Assembly (NCBI GenBank): GCA_050250665.1
Contig: JBFWOF010000069.1
Location: 1-25,956, forward strand
Source: JADKFD01 sp050250665
GTDB taxonomy: Bacteria; Pseudomonadota; Gammaproteobacteria; Xanthomonadales; SZUA-5
Length of the DNA: 25,956 nt
Direction: 5' to 3'
Shown here: piece after piece, positions 14,458 to 21,124 of the stretch
Layout: each line of letters starts with the position of its first letter
Numbering within the stretch: position 1 is the stretch's first letter
Position numbers and translations under genes: made by a program
Notes under the pieces: model-generated
Database searches by the model: none
What the model saw: the letters and a program-made list of their open reading frames with translations, nothing else
What the model was told of the DNA's origin: nothing

Positions 14458-16197
14458 ATGAACCAGATTGCGAATCGCCAAGTTCCATTGGTTGCGGCCT
14501 TGTTGCTCGCCCTGTCGGCGAGTCCGGTCTTCGCCGGACAAACCTGCGAACAGAGCCCGGGTAACGATGGCGGTGCCAGCGCCTCCGGCGTAGATGGCTT
14601 TGCCTGCGGCAGCAATGCCAATGCCTCAGGCGCGCGCTCCACCGCGGTGGGTACACGTGCCCGGGCCAGTGATGAGGAAACCGTGGCCGTAGGCGCCGAC
14701 AGCGTGGCCTCGGGCTTCCATTCCTCGGCGCTCGGTCAGCAGTCGCTGGCATCCGGACGCGGCGCTACCGCTGTGGGCTGGCGCGCCGTGGCCAGTGGTG
14801 ATCTGTCGACGGCCACCGGCAACGACGCCATCGCCAGTGGCGCCAACAGCACCGCCAATGGCCGCTCCTCGCGCGCCACCGGCGACAACAGCACGGCGGT
14901 GGGTCAGGATGCACAGGCCACCGGCGTCAACAGCACGGCTGTCGGTCAAGGTTCGCGTGCGACCGGTGAAGACGCCACGGCCCTGGGTCAGGGCGCAGTG
15001 GCCAGCGGCTTCCATTCCAGCGCCCTCGGTGCACAGTCGGTCGCCAGCGGCCGTGGTGCGACCGCGACCGGTTGGCAGGCACAGGCGACTGGTGAACTGT
15101 CGACAGCCACCGGTAATGCGGCCGTTGCCAGCGGCAACAACAGCACAGCGACTGGACGTGCGGCGCAGGCGACCAATGTCAACACCACGGCCACCGGTCA
15201 AGGTGCGGTCGCTTCGGGCGAAGACGCCACCGCGACCGGACAGGGCGCGGTCTCCAGCGGCTTCCATTCCACCGCCACCGGCGCGCTGGCATCGGCTTCC
15301 GGCCGCGGCGCCACCGCCACCGGCTGGCAGTCGGTCGCTTCAGGCGAGTTGTCGACCGCGACCGGCAATGCCGCAATTGCCAGTGGCGCCAACAGCACCG
15401 CCACCGGACGCGCAGCCAGCGCCACCGGCGCGAACTCGACTGCCAATGGCCAGGGCGCCGCAGCCAGCAGCATCAACTCGACCGCCTTGGGTCAGGGTGC
15501 CGTCGCTTCCGACGAAGATGCCATGGCCGTGGGTCAGGGCGCGCAGGCGACCGGTTTCCACTCGACCGCCAGTGGCACCCAGGCCGTGGCCTCGGGTCGC
15601 GGCGGCACGGCCAGCGGCTGGCAGGCACAAGCCACCGGCTCGCTGTCCACGGCGATGGGTAATTCGGCGGTCGCCAGCGGCGCCAACAGCACGGCCATCG
15701 GTCGCGCTGCCAGCGCCAGTGGTTCCGACAGCGTTGCACTCGGCGCCAGCGCCAGTGCCACCGCCAGCGGCAGCGTGGCGCTGGGTAATGGCTCGACCAA
15801 CGACCGTGCCAACACGGTGTCGGTGGGATCGGCCAGCAATCAGCGCCAGATCACCAATGTCGCCAACGGCACCCAGCGCAATGACGCGGTGAATTTTGGT
15901 CAGTTCACCGACGGACTCACCGATCTGCGCGGCTATGTCGATCGTCGCTTCTTCGAGCAGGACGAACGCATCGACAAATTTGGCGCCATGAACTCGGCCA
16001 TGTCGACCATGCTCGCCAGTGCTGCGGGTATCGACAGTGACAACCGGATTGCCGCCGGTGTCGGCTTCTCCGGTGGCGAATCGGCCTTTGCCGTGGGTTA
16101 TCAGCGTCGGCTCAACGAGCGTGCCACGTTCACGCTGGGCGGCTCGTTCACCAATGACGAGAGCAGCGCGGGCCTCGGCTTCGGCTACGGCTGGTAA
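14458..16197 (+). CDS. YadA-type trimeric autotransporter adhesin
   Basis: A 579-residue outer-membrane adhesin (type Vc secretion). It has a signal peptide (residues 1-26, cleaved after SPVFA). A long head of 14-residue left-handed beta-roll repeats of the form NSTAxGxxAxASGx follows, then the neck motif RQITNVANGTQRNDAVNFGQ (about 462-481), a very short stalk (LTDLRGYVDRRFFEQDERID) and a C-terminal four-strand membrane anchor (about 505-579) ending in Trp (GLGFGYGW). Trimers would display the head at the cell surface; the ligand is unknown. The head shows a higher-order repeat of six or seven 14-mers beginning GFHS at residues 86, 184, 268 and 366. Two Cys (C30, C50) lie at the mature N-terminus, unusual for this family. 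The ATG follows TGAGGA by 7 bases. Terminators follow the stop. Confidence 0.95.
   Translation: MNQIANRQVPLVAALLLALSASPVFAGQTCEQSPGNDGGASASGVDGFACGSNANASGARSTAVGTRARASDEETVAVGADSVASGFHSSALGQQSLASGRGATAVGWRAVASGDLSTATGNDAIASGANSTANGRSSRATGDNSTAVGQDAQATGVNSTAVGQGSRATGEDATALGQGAVASGFHSSALGAQSVASGRGATATGWQAQATGELSTATGNAAVASGNNSTATGRAAQATNVNTTATGQGAVASGEDATATGQGAVSSGFHSTATGALASASGRGATATGWQSVASGELSTATGNAAIASGANSTATGRAASATGANSTANGQGAAASSINSTALGQGAVASDEDAMAVGQGAQATGFHSTASGTQAVASGRGGTASGWQAQATGSLSTAMGNSAVASGANSTAIGRAASASGSDSVALGASASATASGSVALGNGSTNDRANTVSVGSASNQRQITNVANGTQRNDAVNFGQFTDGLTDLRGYVDRRFFEQDERIDKFGAMNSAMSTMLASAAGIDSDNRIAAGVGFSGGESAFAVGYQRRLNERATFTLGGSFTNDESSAGLGFGYGW
14713..15678 (+). repeat. 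Nested 294/252/294-base repeats in the adhesin head
   Basis: Basic 42-base (14-codon) units are organised into super-units starting with GFHS codons at 14713, 15007, 15259 and 15553. Super-units one and three contain seven 14-mers (98 residues), super-unit two contains six (84 residues), and the fourth departs after about three to four units. Each starts with the ordered set GFHS, GRG.TA.GW, G.LSTA.GN, so the 14-mers are not interchangeable: whole blocks were duplicated. Confidence 0.85.
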
Positions 16198-16204
16198 GTG
16201 TCAA

Positions 16205-16234
16205 GCCGTCCGCGAGGCAATCCTCGCGGACGGC
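16205..16234 (+). terminator. Strong hairpin after the adhesin stop
   Basis: A perfect 13-bp stem GCCGTCCGCGAGG / CCTCGCGGACGGC with a CAAT loop begins 8 bases after the TAA. It is followed by ATTTCT, a weak T-tract, so it may act as a terminator or as a 3'-end stabilising hairpin ahead of the canonical terminator at 16251. Confidence 0.6.
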
Positions 16235-16250
16235 ATTTCTGAATCTTCTG

Positions 16251-16277
16251 CGCCCGGCCTTGTCCGGGCGTTTTTTT
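16251..16277 (+). terminator. Canonical rho-independent terminator
   Basis: A stem CGCCCGG (16251-16257) / CCGGGCG (16264-16270), loop CCTTGT, runs directly into seven T residues (16271-16277). Orientation and placement fit termination of the adhesin transcript. In the other direction no T-run follows the stem, so it is one-way. Confidence 0.9.
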
Positions 16278-16284
16278 CTGCCTT

Positions 16285-16395
16285 CGAGCTTCCGCACTCG
16301 CCGCTTTCACAGGTCCGGACTTGTCCGGAGGCTGTTGGCCTGCGAGCTTCCGCAGTCGCCGCTCTAGTAGGTCCGGACTTGTCCGGACGCTGTTG
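16285..16395. repeat. 58-base tandem repeat with CCGGAC-TT-GTCCGG palindromes
   Basis: Two copies (16285-16337 and 16343-16395, period 58) share CGAGCTTCCGCA, TCGCCGCT, AGGTCCGGACTTGTCCGGA and GCTGTTG, with a few substitutions between. Each copy contains CCGGAC-TT-GTCCGG, which resembles the stem-loop of the preceding terminator (CCCGGCCTTGTCCGGG). The repeat lies between the adhesin terminator and the 3' end of the oppositely transcribed PLP enzyme. Confidence 0.7.
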
Positions 16396-16436
16396 ATGCT
16401 CCGGGTCGGCCGCAGAGCGTCCGGAAAACTTGCGCC

Positions 16437-17627
16437 TCAGGCAGCCTTTGCCATCGGCACTCGAGCGGCTTCGAGCGCCTGCGCCAGATCGGCCCACAGG
16501 TCCTCGGCATCCTCAATGCCTACCGACATCCTCAGCAGGCCATCGCTGATGCCATGTTCGCTGCGGGCCTGGGCATCGACGATGCGATGGGTCAGTGCTG
16601 CAGGACGCTGGATCAAGGAGTCGACTGAGCCCAGGCTGACTGCGGGCGTGATCAGGCGCAGTGCCCGCAACATCTGGTCGGCTTCGGCTCCCGAGTGCAT
16701 CTCGAAGGCCAGCACCGAGCCCGGCCCCGCCATCTGCCGGTTGAGGATGGCACTCTGCCGCTGACCGCCGAGGCCCGGATAGTGCACCTTGGCGATCTGC
16801 GGATGGCGTGCCAGCCGCGTTGCCAGTTGCTGGGCATTTTCCTGTGCCGCCAGCACCCGCAGGCGCAAGGTCGAAAGGCCGCGCAGCAGCAGAAAGGCTG
16901 CCAGTGGATGCAGGATGGCGCCGGTGAGGATGCGCACCTGGCGCAGTTTGCCGGCGAATTCCGCACCGCAGGCGACTACGCCAGCGACGACATCGCCATG
17001 GCCACCCAGAAACTTGGTGGCGCTGTGCAGCACCATGGAGGCGCCCAGTTCCAGCGGGCGCTGCAGGATGGGCGTGGCAAAGGTCGAGTCGACCAGCACC
17101 GGCACCGAGCCTGCCTGCAGCACGATGGCCTCGATATCGACCAGTTCCACCGTCGGGTTGGCCGGGGTCTCGATCATCACCAGACCCGTATCCGGCCGGA
17201 TGGCTGCAGCCACGGCATCGGCGTCGACGAAGCTGACTTCGGTGCCGAGCAGGCCGGTGGCCAGCAGATGGTCGGTGCCACCGTAGAGGGGGCGCACCGC
17301 GACCACATGCTTACCCTGATCACCCAGCGCCAGCAGCACCGCCGTCAGCGCCGCCATGCCCGAGCCAAAGGCCACCGCCTGATCCGCGCCCTCCAGGGTC
17401 GCCAGCGCCCGCTCGAAACGGGCGACCGTGGGGTTGTGCAACCGGGCATAGACCGGGTTGACGGCATTTTCGGCGCCCTCAACGAAGGCCTCCAGGCTGG
17501 CCGCAGCGGCGTCTGGATCGGGCGTGGGGTAGGTGCTGGAGAGATCGATGGGGGTCACGTGCACGCCCAGCGAGCAAAGGTCCTCGCGACCAGCGTGGAC
17601 GACCTGTGTGGCGATGCGCTGTTTCAT
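16437..17627 (-). CDS. PLP-dependent Cys/Met metabolism enzyme, methionine gamma-lyase-like
   Basis: A 396-residue cytosolic enzyme of the Cys/Met-metabolism PLP family. Visible features are YARLHNPT (60-67), FGSGMAAL (88-95), stacking Tyr in PLYGGT (Y115), ETPANPT (153-159), PLP-nitrogen Asp in VDSTFATP (D180), the Schiff-base lysine in HSATKFLGGHGDVVAG (K205), and SLGSVDSLIQRPAALTH near 331-347. The lysine block is closest in memory to methionine gamma-lyase, but the cysteine that such enzymes carry just after the stacking Tyr (C116 in the Pseudomonas putida enzyme) is Gly here, so cystathionine or homocysteine lyase activity is equally possible. The ATG at 17625-17627 has GGAGG 7 bases upstream. 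An Lrp/AsnC regulator is transcribed divergently 92 bases away and probably controls it, as MdeR does for mdeA in P. putida. Confidence 0.9.
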   Translation of the reverse strand: MKQRIATQVVHAGREDLCSLGVHVTPIDLSSTYPTPDPDAAAASLEAFVEGAENAVNPVYARLHNPTVARFERALATLEGADQAVAFGSGMAALTAVLLALGDQGKHVVAVRPLYGGTDHLLATGLLGTEVSFVDADAVAAAIRPDTGLVMIETPANPTVELVDIEAIVLQAGSVPVLVDSTFATPILQRPLELGASMVLHSATKFLGGHGDVVAGVVACGAEFAGKLRQVRILTGAILHPLAAFLLLRGLSTLRLRVLAAQENAQQLATRLARHPQIAKVHYPGLGGQRQSAILNRQMAGPGSVLAFEMHSGAEADQMLRALRLITPAVSLGSVDSLIQRPAALTHRIVDAQARSEHGISDGLLRMSVGIEDAEDLWADLAQALEAARVPMAKAA

Positions 17628-17719
17628 GATGATCCCTCCCGGATTCGCATTTCCAGCCATTAGCGTAGACTTTGGAGGTGCGCTCGGCGGGTCCGTCGAC
17701 GATAATTCGGAGAAATCGC
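17628..17719. promoter_or_regulatory. Divergent promoter region, PLP enzyme / Lrp-AsnC regulator
   Basis: Only 92 bases separate the two start codons. Both ribosome binding sites are clear (GGAGG for the enzyme; GGAG at 17709-17712 for the regulator). The promoters and the operator for the Lrp/AsnC protein should lie in the central part, but I cannot point to a convincing hexamer pair or palindrome. Confidence 0.5.
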
Positions 17720-18196
17720 GTGAAGATCGATCTGGATCGAATCGATATCGAACTCATCCGACTTCTGCGAAAGCATGCTCGGCTGAGCAACAAGGATCTG
17801 GCCGAGGCCGTCGGCGTGGCGCCGTCGACGGCGCTGGAGCGCGTGCGCCGTCTGCGCGAAACCGGGGTGATCCAGGGCTTTCACGCCGAGCTCAATGCCG
17901 AGGCCCTGGGCATTGCGCTGCAGGCCATGGTCGCCGTTCGCCTGGCCCGGCATTCACGCGAGATGGTCGACGCTTTTCACGACCATCTGCTGGGGCTGAC
18001 CGAGGTCCTGGCCTTCTACCATGTCGCCGGTGCTGACGACTTCCTGGTCCACGTTGCCGTCCGCGACAGCGCTCACCTGCGCGGATTTCTGCTGGCGGCT
18101 TTCACCCAGCGCGAGGAAGTGGCGCACATCGAGACCCATCTGATCTTCGAGTTCCGGCGCAACCCGGACGTGCCAGTCTATGTGCGGCCGGAATAG
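17720..18196 (+). CDS. Lrp/AsnC family transcriptional regulator
   Basis: A 158-residue DNA-binding regulator. The N-terminal winged helix-turn-helix is typical: LDRIDIELIRLLRKHARLSN, then NKDLAEAVGVAPSTALERVRRLRETGVIQGF. The C-terminal ligand-binding RAM/ACT-like domain includes VLAFYHVAGADDFLVHVAVRD and ends HIETHLIFEFRR. Such proteins assemble into octamers and respond to amino acids. The start is GTG at 17720-17722, with GGAG 7 bases upstream; the frame is open to an ATG at 17672, but that would add 16 residues the family lacks. It is divergent from a methionine/cystathionine lyase-like gene, so an effector such as methionine or a related sulfur amino acid is a reasonable guess. Confidence 0.93.
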   Translation: MKIDLDRIDIELIRLLRKHARLSNKDLAEAVGVAPSTALERVRRLRETGVIQGFHAELNAEALGIALQAMVAVRLARHSREMVDAFHDHLLGLTEVLAFYHVAGADDFLVHVAVRDSAHLRGFLLAAFTQREEVAHIETHLIFEFRRNPDVPVYVRPE

Positions 18197-18247
18197 CCCT
18201 GGATCCGAGGCGCATGCCGTGAGCGAGCCACGCGAGCGATGTCCTGC

Positions 18248-19045
18248 TCACCATGCGTACATGCTGCAGCGCTTGTTCATGATCGTGAGGCGGTGAACCT
18301 CGGAGCAGCGGGATCCGGCCAGGCCGTAGCACACGTGCAGGGGCAGCAGATGTTCTTCTCTGGGATGGCAGTAGCGCGCGCCGGGTGCTTCGCTCCAATT
18401 CGCCAGCTCTCGGCGGCGATGATCCTCGGAGTAGTCCGGGTTGGCGCAGACATCGGTCAGCCAGTCTTCGAAGGATGCGTTGAGCTGGCTCGACGCCGCC
18501 GTCTGTGGCCCGAAGAATCCCCGCAGATTGTGAAAAGAGAAGCCGGAGCCGATGACCAGCACCTTCCGCTCGGACAATCCCCGCAGAGCCCGCCCCATCG
18601 CCATATGCGAGACCGGGTCGAGTGAGGTGATCAGGGACAACTGAACGCAGGGTACGTCGGCGCGCGGATACATGATCTTGAGTGGCACGAACACGCCGTG
18701 ATCGATGCCCCTGCTGGCGTCCAGGTCTGACTCCAATCCCGCGGCCTGAAGCTGGTCGTGAATATCTCTGGCGAGTGTCGGCTGCCCCGGGCAGGAGTAA
18801 TCAATTTCGTAGGATTCCGGCGGGAATCCGTAATAGTCGTAGATCAGCGGTGGACTTGATCCCGAGGTCAGCGTCGGTACCGATGCCTCCCAGTGCGCGC
18901 TGACGACCACGATCGCATCAGGCTTGGGCATCGCCGCGGCGATGTCCTGCAGGCAGGCCACCATTTCGATGTGGCCCGGGTCTCCCAGCAGCGGCATCGG
19001 GCCGCCGCCGTGGGAGATGAACAATGCCTTGGGTAGGGGCTTCAT
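18248..19045 (-). CDS. DODA-type extradiol ring-cleavage dioxygenase (LigB/YgiD family)
   Basis: A 265-residue cytosolic class III extradiol dioxygenase of the 4,5-DOPA dioxygenase type, expected to open aromatic catechols using a metal ion. Metal-site and active-site histidines are visible: FISHGGGPMPL (H12), VSAHWEAS (H51), IDHGVFVPL (H116), GSGFSFHNL (H172) and CHPREEHLLPLHV (H227, H232). Length matches the family. The natural substrate is unknown; the E. coli relative YgiD acts on DOPA in vitro. The ATG at 19043-19045 gives the normal start, without a clear ribosome binding site. It lies 31 bases after the dienelactone-hydrolase-like gene on the same strand, probably in one transcript. 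Confidence 0.92.
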   Translation of the reverse strand: MKPLPKALFISHGGGPMPLLGDPGHIEMVACLQDIAAAMPKPDAIVVVSAHWEASVPTLTSGSSPPLIYDYYGFPPESYEIDYSCPGQPTLARDIHDQLQAAGLESDLDASRGIDHGVFVPLKIMYPRADVPCVQLSLITSLDPVSHMAMGRALRGLSERKVLVIGSGFSFHNLRGFFGPQTAASSQLNASFEDWLTDVCANPDYSEDHRRRELANWSEAPGARYCHPREEHLLPLHVCYGLAGSRCSEVHRLTIMNKRCSMYAW

Positions 19046-19076
19046 CGACCGTATCTGACCGCCGCCAGGGCCGCGC

Positions 19077-19859
19077 TCAGGGTGCGCCCATGGTCTCCGC
19101 GAAGAAATTGTCCATCATCAGATAGGCGCGGCGCGCGCTCTCGGGGTTGTACTGGGCTTGACCCGGCGCATTGGCGTCCGGATCGGTGAAGGAATGCACC
19201 GAGTTGCTGAATTTCACCAGTTGCCAGTCGGCCTTGGCGGCGCGCATCTCGGCTTCGAAGGCGTTCACCTCGTCGGCCGGCACGTAGGGATCATCGGCGC
19301 CGTGCAGCACCAGCAGTTTGCTCTGGACCGTGCCGGGTTTGGCCGGCGCCACGGTCGCCAGGCCGCCGTGGAAAGACACCGCGCCCGCCAGCGGTGTGCC
19401 CATGCGCGCCAGTTCCAGCACCACGGTGCCGCCGAAACAGAAGCCGATGGCGCCGATTCGGGCGCGATCGACTGGTGCCGCTTGCTGTTCGACCAGCGTG
19501 TTCAGTGCCGTGCTGATGCGCTGGTGCATGAGATCCAGATCGCCCTTGACCGCGCCCGCGGCCTTGCCGGCTTCGGCGCCATTGGCAGGGCGGATGTCCT
19601 TGCCATACATGTCCACCACGTAGACCGTGTAGCCGCGCTCGGCGACCAGGCGGGCCTGAGCCAGATTGCCCTCGTTGATGCCCATCCAGTTCGGCACCAT
19701 CAGTATCGAGCGCCTGGCCGGCTGCGCGTCGTCGTGTACCAGCGTCCCGGCAAACTCGATGCCATCGATGTTGAAGGACAAGGGTGTGTCGACCAGCGCG
19801 GCAGATGCCGACGTTGAAACCAGGCAGGCGGCAGCGATGAAAGGTACGGACCAGCGCAT
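19077..19859 (-). CDS. Dienelactone hydrolase family protein, exported
   Basis: A 260-residue alpha/beta hydrolase of the dienelactone hydrolase family. The catalytic triad is present: nucleophile Cys in GFCFGG (C141), Asp in GADDPYVP (D190) and His in VHSFTDP (H222). An oxyanion-region block NWMGINEGN lies near residue 57. The first 20 residues (MRWSVPFIAAACLVSTSASA) form a signal peptide, so the enzyme is probably periplasmic, unlike the cytosolic enzymes of chloroaromatic pathways. The substrate is unknown. The ATG at 19857-19859 has CAGGAG 5 bases upstream. The dioxygenase gene follows after 31 bases; the different predicted compartments make a shared pathway uncertain. Confidence 0.92.
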   Translation of the reverse strand: MRWSVPFIAAACLVSTSASAALVDTPLSFNIDGIEFAGTLVHDDAQPARRSILMVPNWMGINEGNLAQARLVAERGYTVYVVDMYGKDIRPANGAEAGKAAGAVKGDLDLMHQRISTALNTLVEQQAAPVDRARIGAIGFCFGGTVVLELARMGTPLAGAVSFHGGLATVAPAKPGTVQSKLLVLHGADDPYVPADEVNAFEAEMRAAKADWQLVKFSNSVHSFTDPDANAPGQAQYNPESARRAYLMMDNFFAETMGAP

Positions 19860-20101
19860 GGCAAACTCCTGATTGCGGGCAAGCGCCGAGATTATCAGTT
19901 GCCCTGCTGGGCGCCGTGAAGATCAGGCGTCTGAACCGGGTCGCCAGGAGGCGTTGACCTTGGGGCGCCCGGATTGCGAAACTCTCAGTCAGCGCCCTTG
20001 TGGCGACCTCTTTTGCCAACGCTGTTGTGGTATCCGACGCAGCGGGCCCGTTTGTGGCCTGCCGGTCTGCCGCACCAGCACCGGTAACTGCAGGAGGTCA
20101 G

Positions 20102-20680
20102 ATGGAATCTCGAGAGAAACTCGTTGCCGAAGGGACGGCCACGGCTTTGTGGCAGGGCCTGGTGAAGGACGCCGAGGCCCGGGCATCACGACAACTGGGC
20201 GACGATCTTGAGAGTTATCTCGTATTTACGCTGATCCGGCATCAGGCCGACGGTCGTCTGGCCGGGCGCACGATGGCCTTGGAGTGGCTGGAAACCTTGC
20301 TGTCCAGCGGCCGCCGGCGCGAGCACGGTCTGCGCGACGTCGGTGACGGCTGTCTGCTGATTGCCGGGCTCTACCCTGAGCAGGCGGAGCGCAGGCGGGT
20401 ATCACTGAGCTATTTCCAGGACATCGGCAGCGATGCCTATCGGCATCTGGGCGCGGTGGCCAGCGATGGGCTCAACCGTTTGTTCCAGCAGTTGGCGCAA
20501 GCCTTTGCGGAACTGGTGCGGGTGCTGTTCGAGTTGCGTCGCCTGGCCAGTGCCGAGGGCCGCCTGGATCCGGCTCTTGCTTATGCCTGGTGCGAGTCAC
20601 ACGGGCGTGTGCGCCAGGATCGCGCTGCCGATGTCTTCCCCGGTGCCATCGTCATCGATGCGCCCACTTCGAGACATTGA
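20102..20680 (+). CDS. Conserved-looking protein of unknown function
   Basis: I do not recognise this 192-residue protein. It is soluble, without signal peptide or membrane helix, and largely helical. It starts MESREKLVAEG and contains FTLIRHQADGRLAGRTMALEWLETLL (written in two parts: FTLIRHQADGR, LAGRTMALEWLETLL), GDGCLLIAGLYPEQAERRRV, SLSYFQDIGSDAYRHLG and AEGRLDPALAYAWCESHG. Codon usage is like its neighbours. The ATG at 20102-20104 has AGGAGG 4 bases upstream, a strong start; an upstream in-frame ATG at 20000 lacks one. It is transcribed in the same direction as rpoZ but is separated from it by 123 bases that contain a promoter-like sequence, so it is probably a separate unit. Confidence 0.82.
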   Translation: MESREKLVAEGTATALWQGLVKDAEARASRQLGDDLESYLVFTLIRHQADGRLAGRTMALEWLETLLSSGRRREHGLRDVGDGCLLIAGLYPEQAERRRVSLSYFQDIGSDAYRHLGAVASDGLNRLFQQLAQAFAELVRVLFELRRLASAEGRLDPALAYAWCESHGRVRQDRAADVFPGAIVIDAPTSRH

Positions 20681-20735
20681 CCCGCCTCGCTGTCGGCCCC
20701 GGCTGACTGCCGACCTACCGGAACGCAGACTTTGT

Positions 20736-20764
20736 TTGGTGACTCGGCCCGCTCGGGATACAAT
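20736..20764 (+). promoter_or_regulatory. Sigma70-like promoter of rpoZ-spoT-ridA-recG
   Basis: TTGGTG at 20736-20741 and TACAAT at 20759-20764 are separated by exactly 17 bases, close to the TTGACA/TATAAT consensus. Transcription would start near 20771, about 33 bases before the rpoZ start codon. This is the clearest promoter in the window. Confidence 0.55.
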
Positions 20765-20803
20765 CGGCGATTAACCCGCATTTGACCGGCTCAGGAGCTC
20801 ACC

Positions 20804-21097
20804 ATGGCCCGCATTACCGTCCAGGACTGCCTCAAGGTAGTCGACAACCGATTCGAACTGGTGCTGATGGCCAGCAAGCGTGCCCGTCAGGTCGCCCGCG
20901 GCGCCGACACCCTGGTGCCCGAAGACGACGACAAGCCCACCGTGATTGCCCTGCGCGAGATCGCAACCGGGCAGGTCACCAACCAGCTGCTGGCTGATGT
21001 CGAGAAGCGCGAGCGCGAAGCGGCCGAGCGTCAGGCCATGGAATGGGCTGCGGCCGAACTCGACGACGGCCTGGGCAAGGGCGACGACGATCTTTGA
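20804..21097 (+). CDS. rpoZ: RNA polymerase omega subunit
   Basis: A 97-residue subunit that helps fold and recruit the beta-prime subunit and, in E. coli, forms part of a ppGpp site. The start MARITVQDCL and the blocks NRFELVLMASKRARQV and KPTVIALREIATGQV are characteristic, followed by a helical acidic tail (GKGDDDL). The ATG has AGGAG (20793-20797) 6 bases upstream. spoT follows within 30 bases, an arrangement common in gammaproteobacteria. gmk, often the gene before rpoZ, is not present; instead a promoter-like sequence and an unrelated gene lie upstream. Confidence 0.96.
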   Translation: MARITVQDCLKVVDNRFELVLMASKRARQVARGADTLVPEDDDKPTVIALREIATGQVTNQLLADVEKREREAAERQAMEWAAAELDDGLGKGDDDL

Positions 21098-21124
21098 TCG
21101 AAGACACAGGCGGGGTTGAGCCGC

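Noticed and set aside
14458..16197. The adhesin repeats considered as a CRISPR array or other DNA-level repeat
   Set aside because: Periodicity is exactly 42 bases in frame with the YadA head consensus, without unique spacers.
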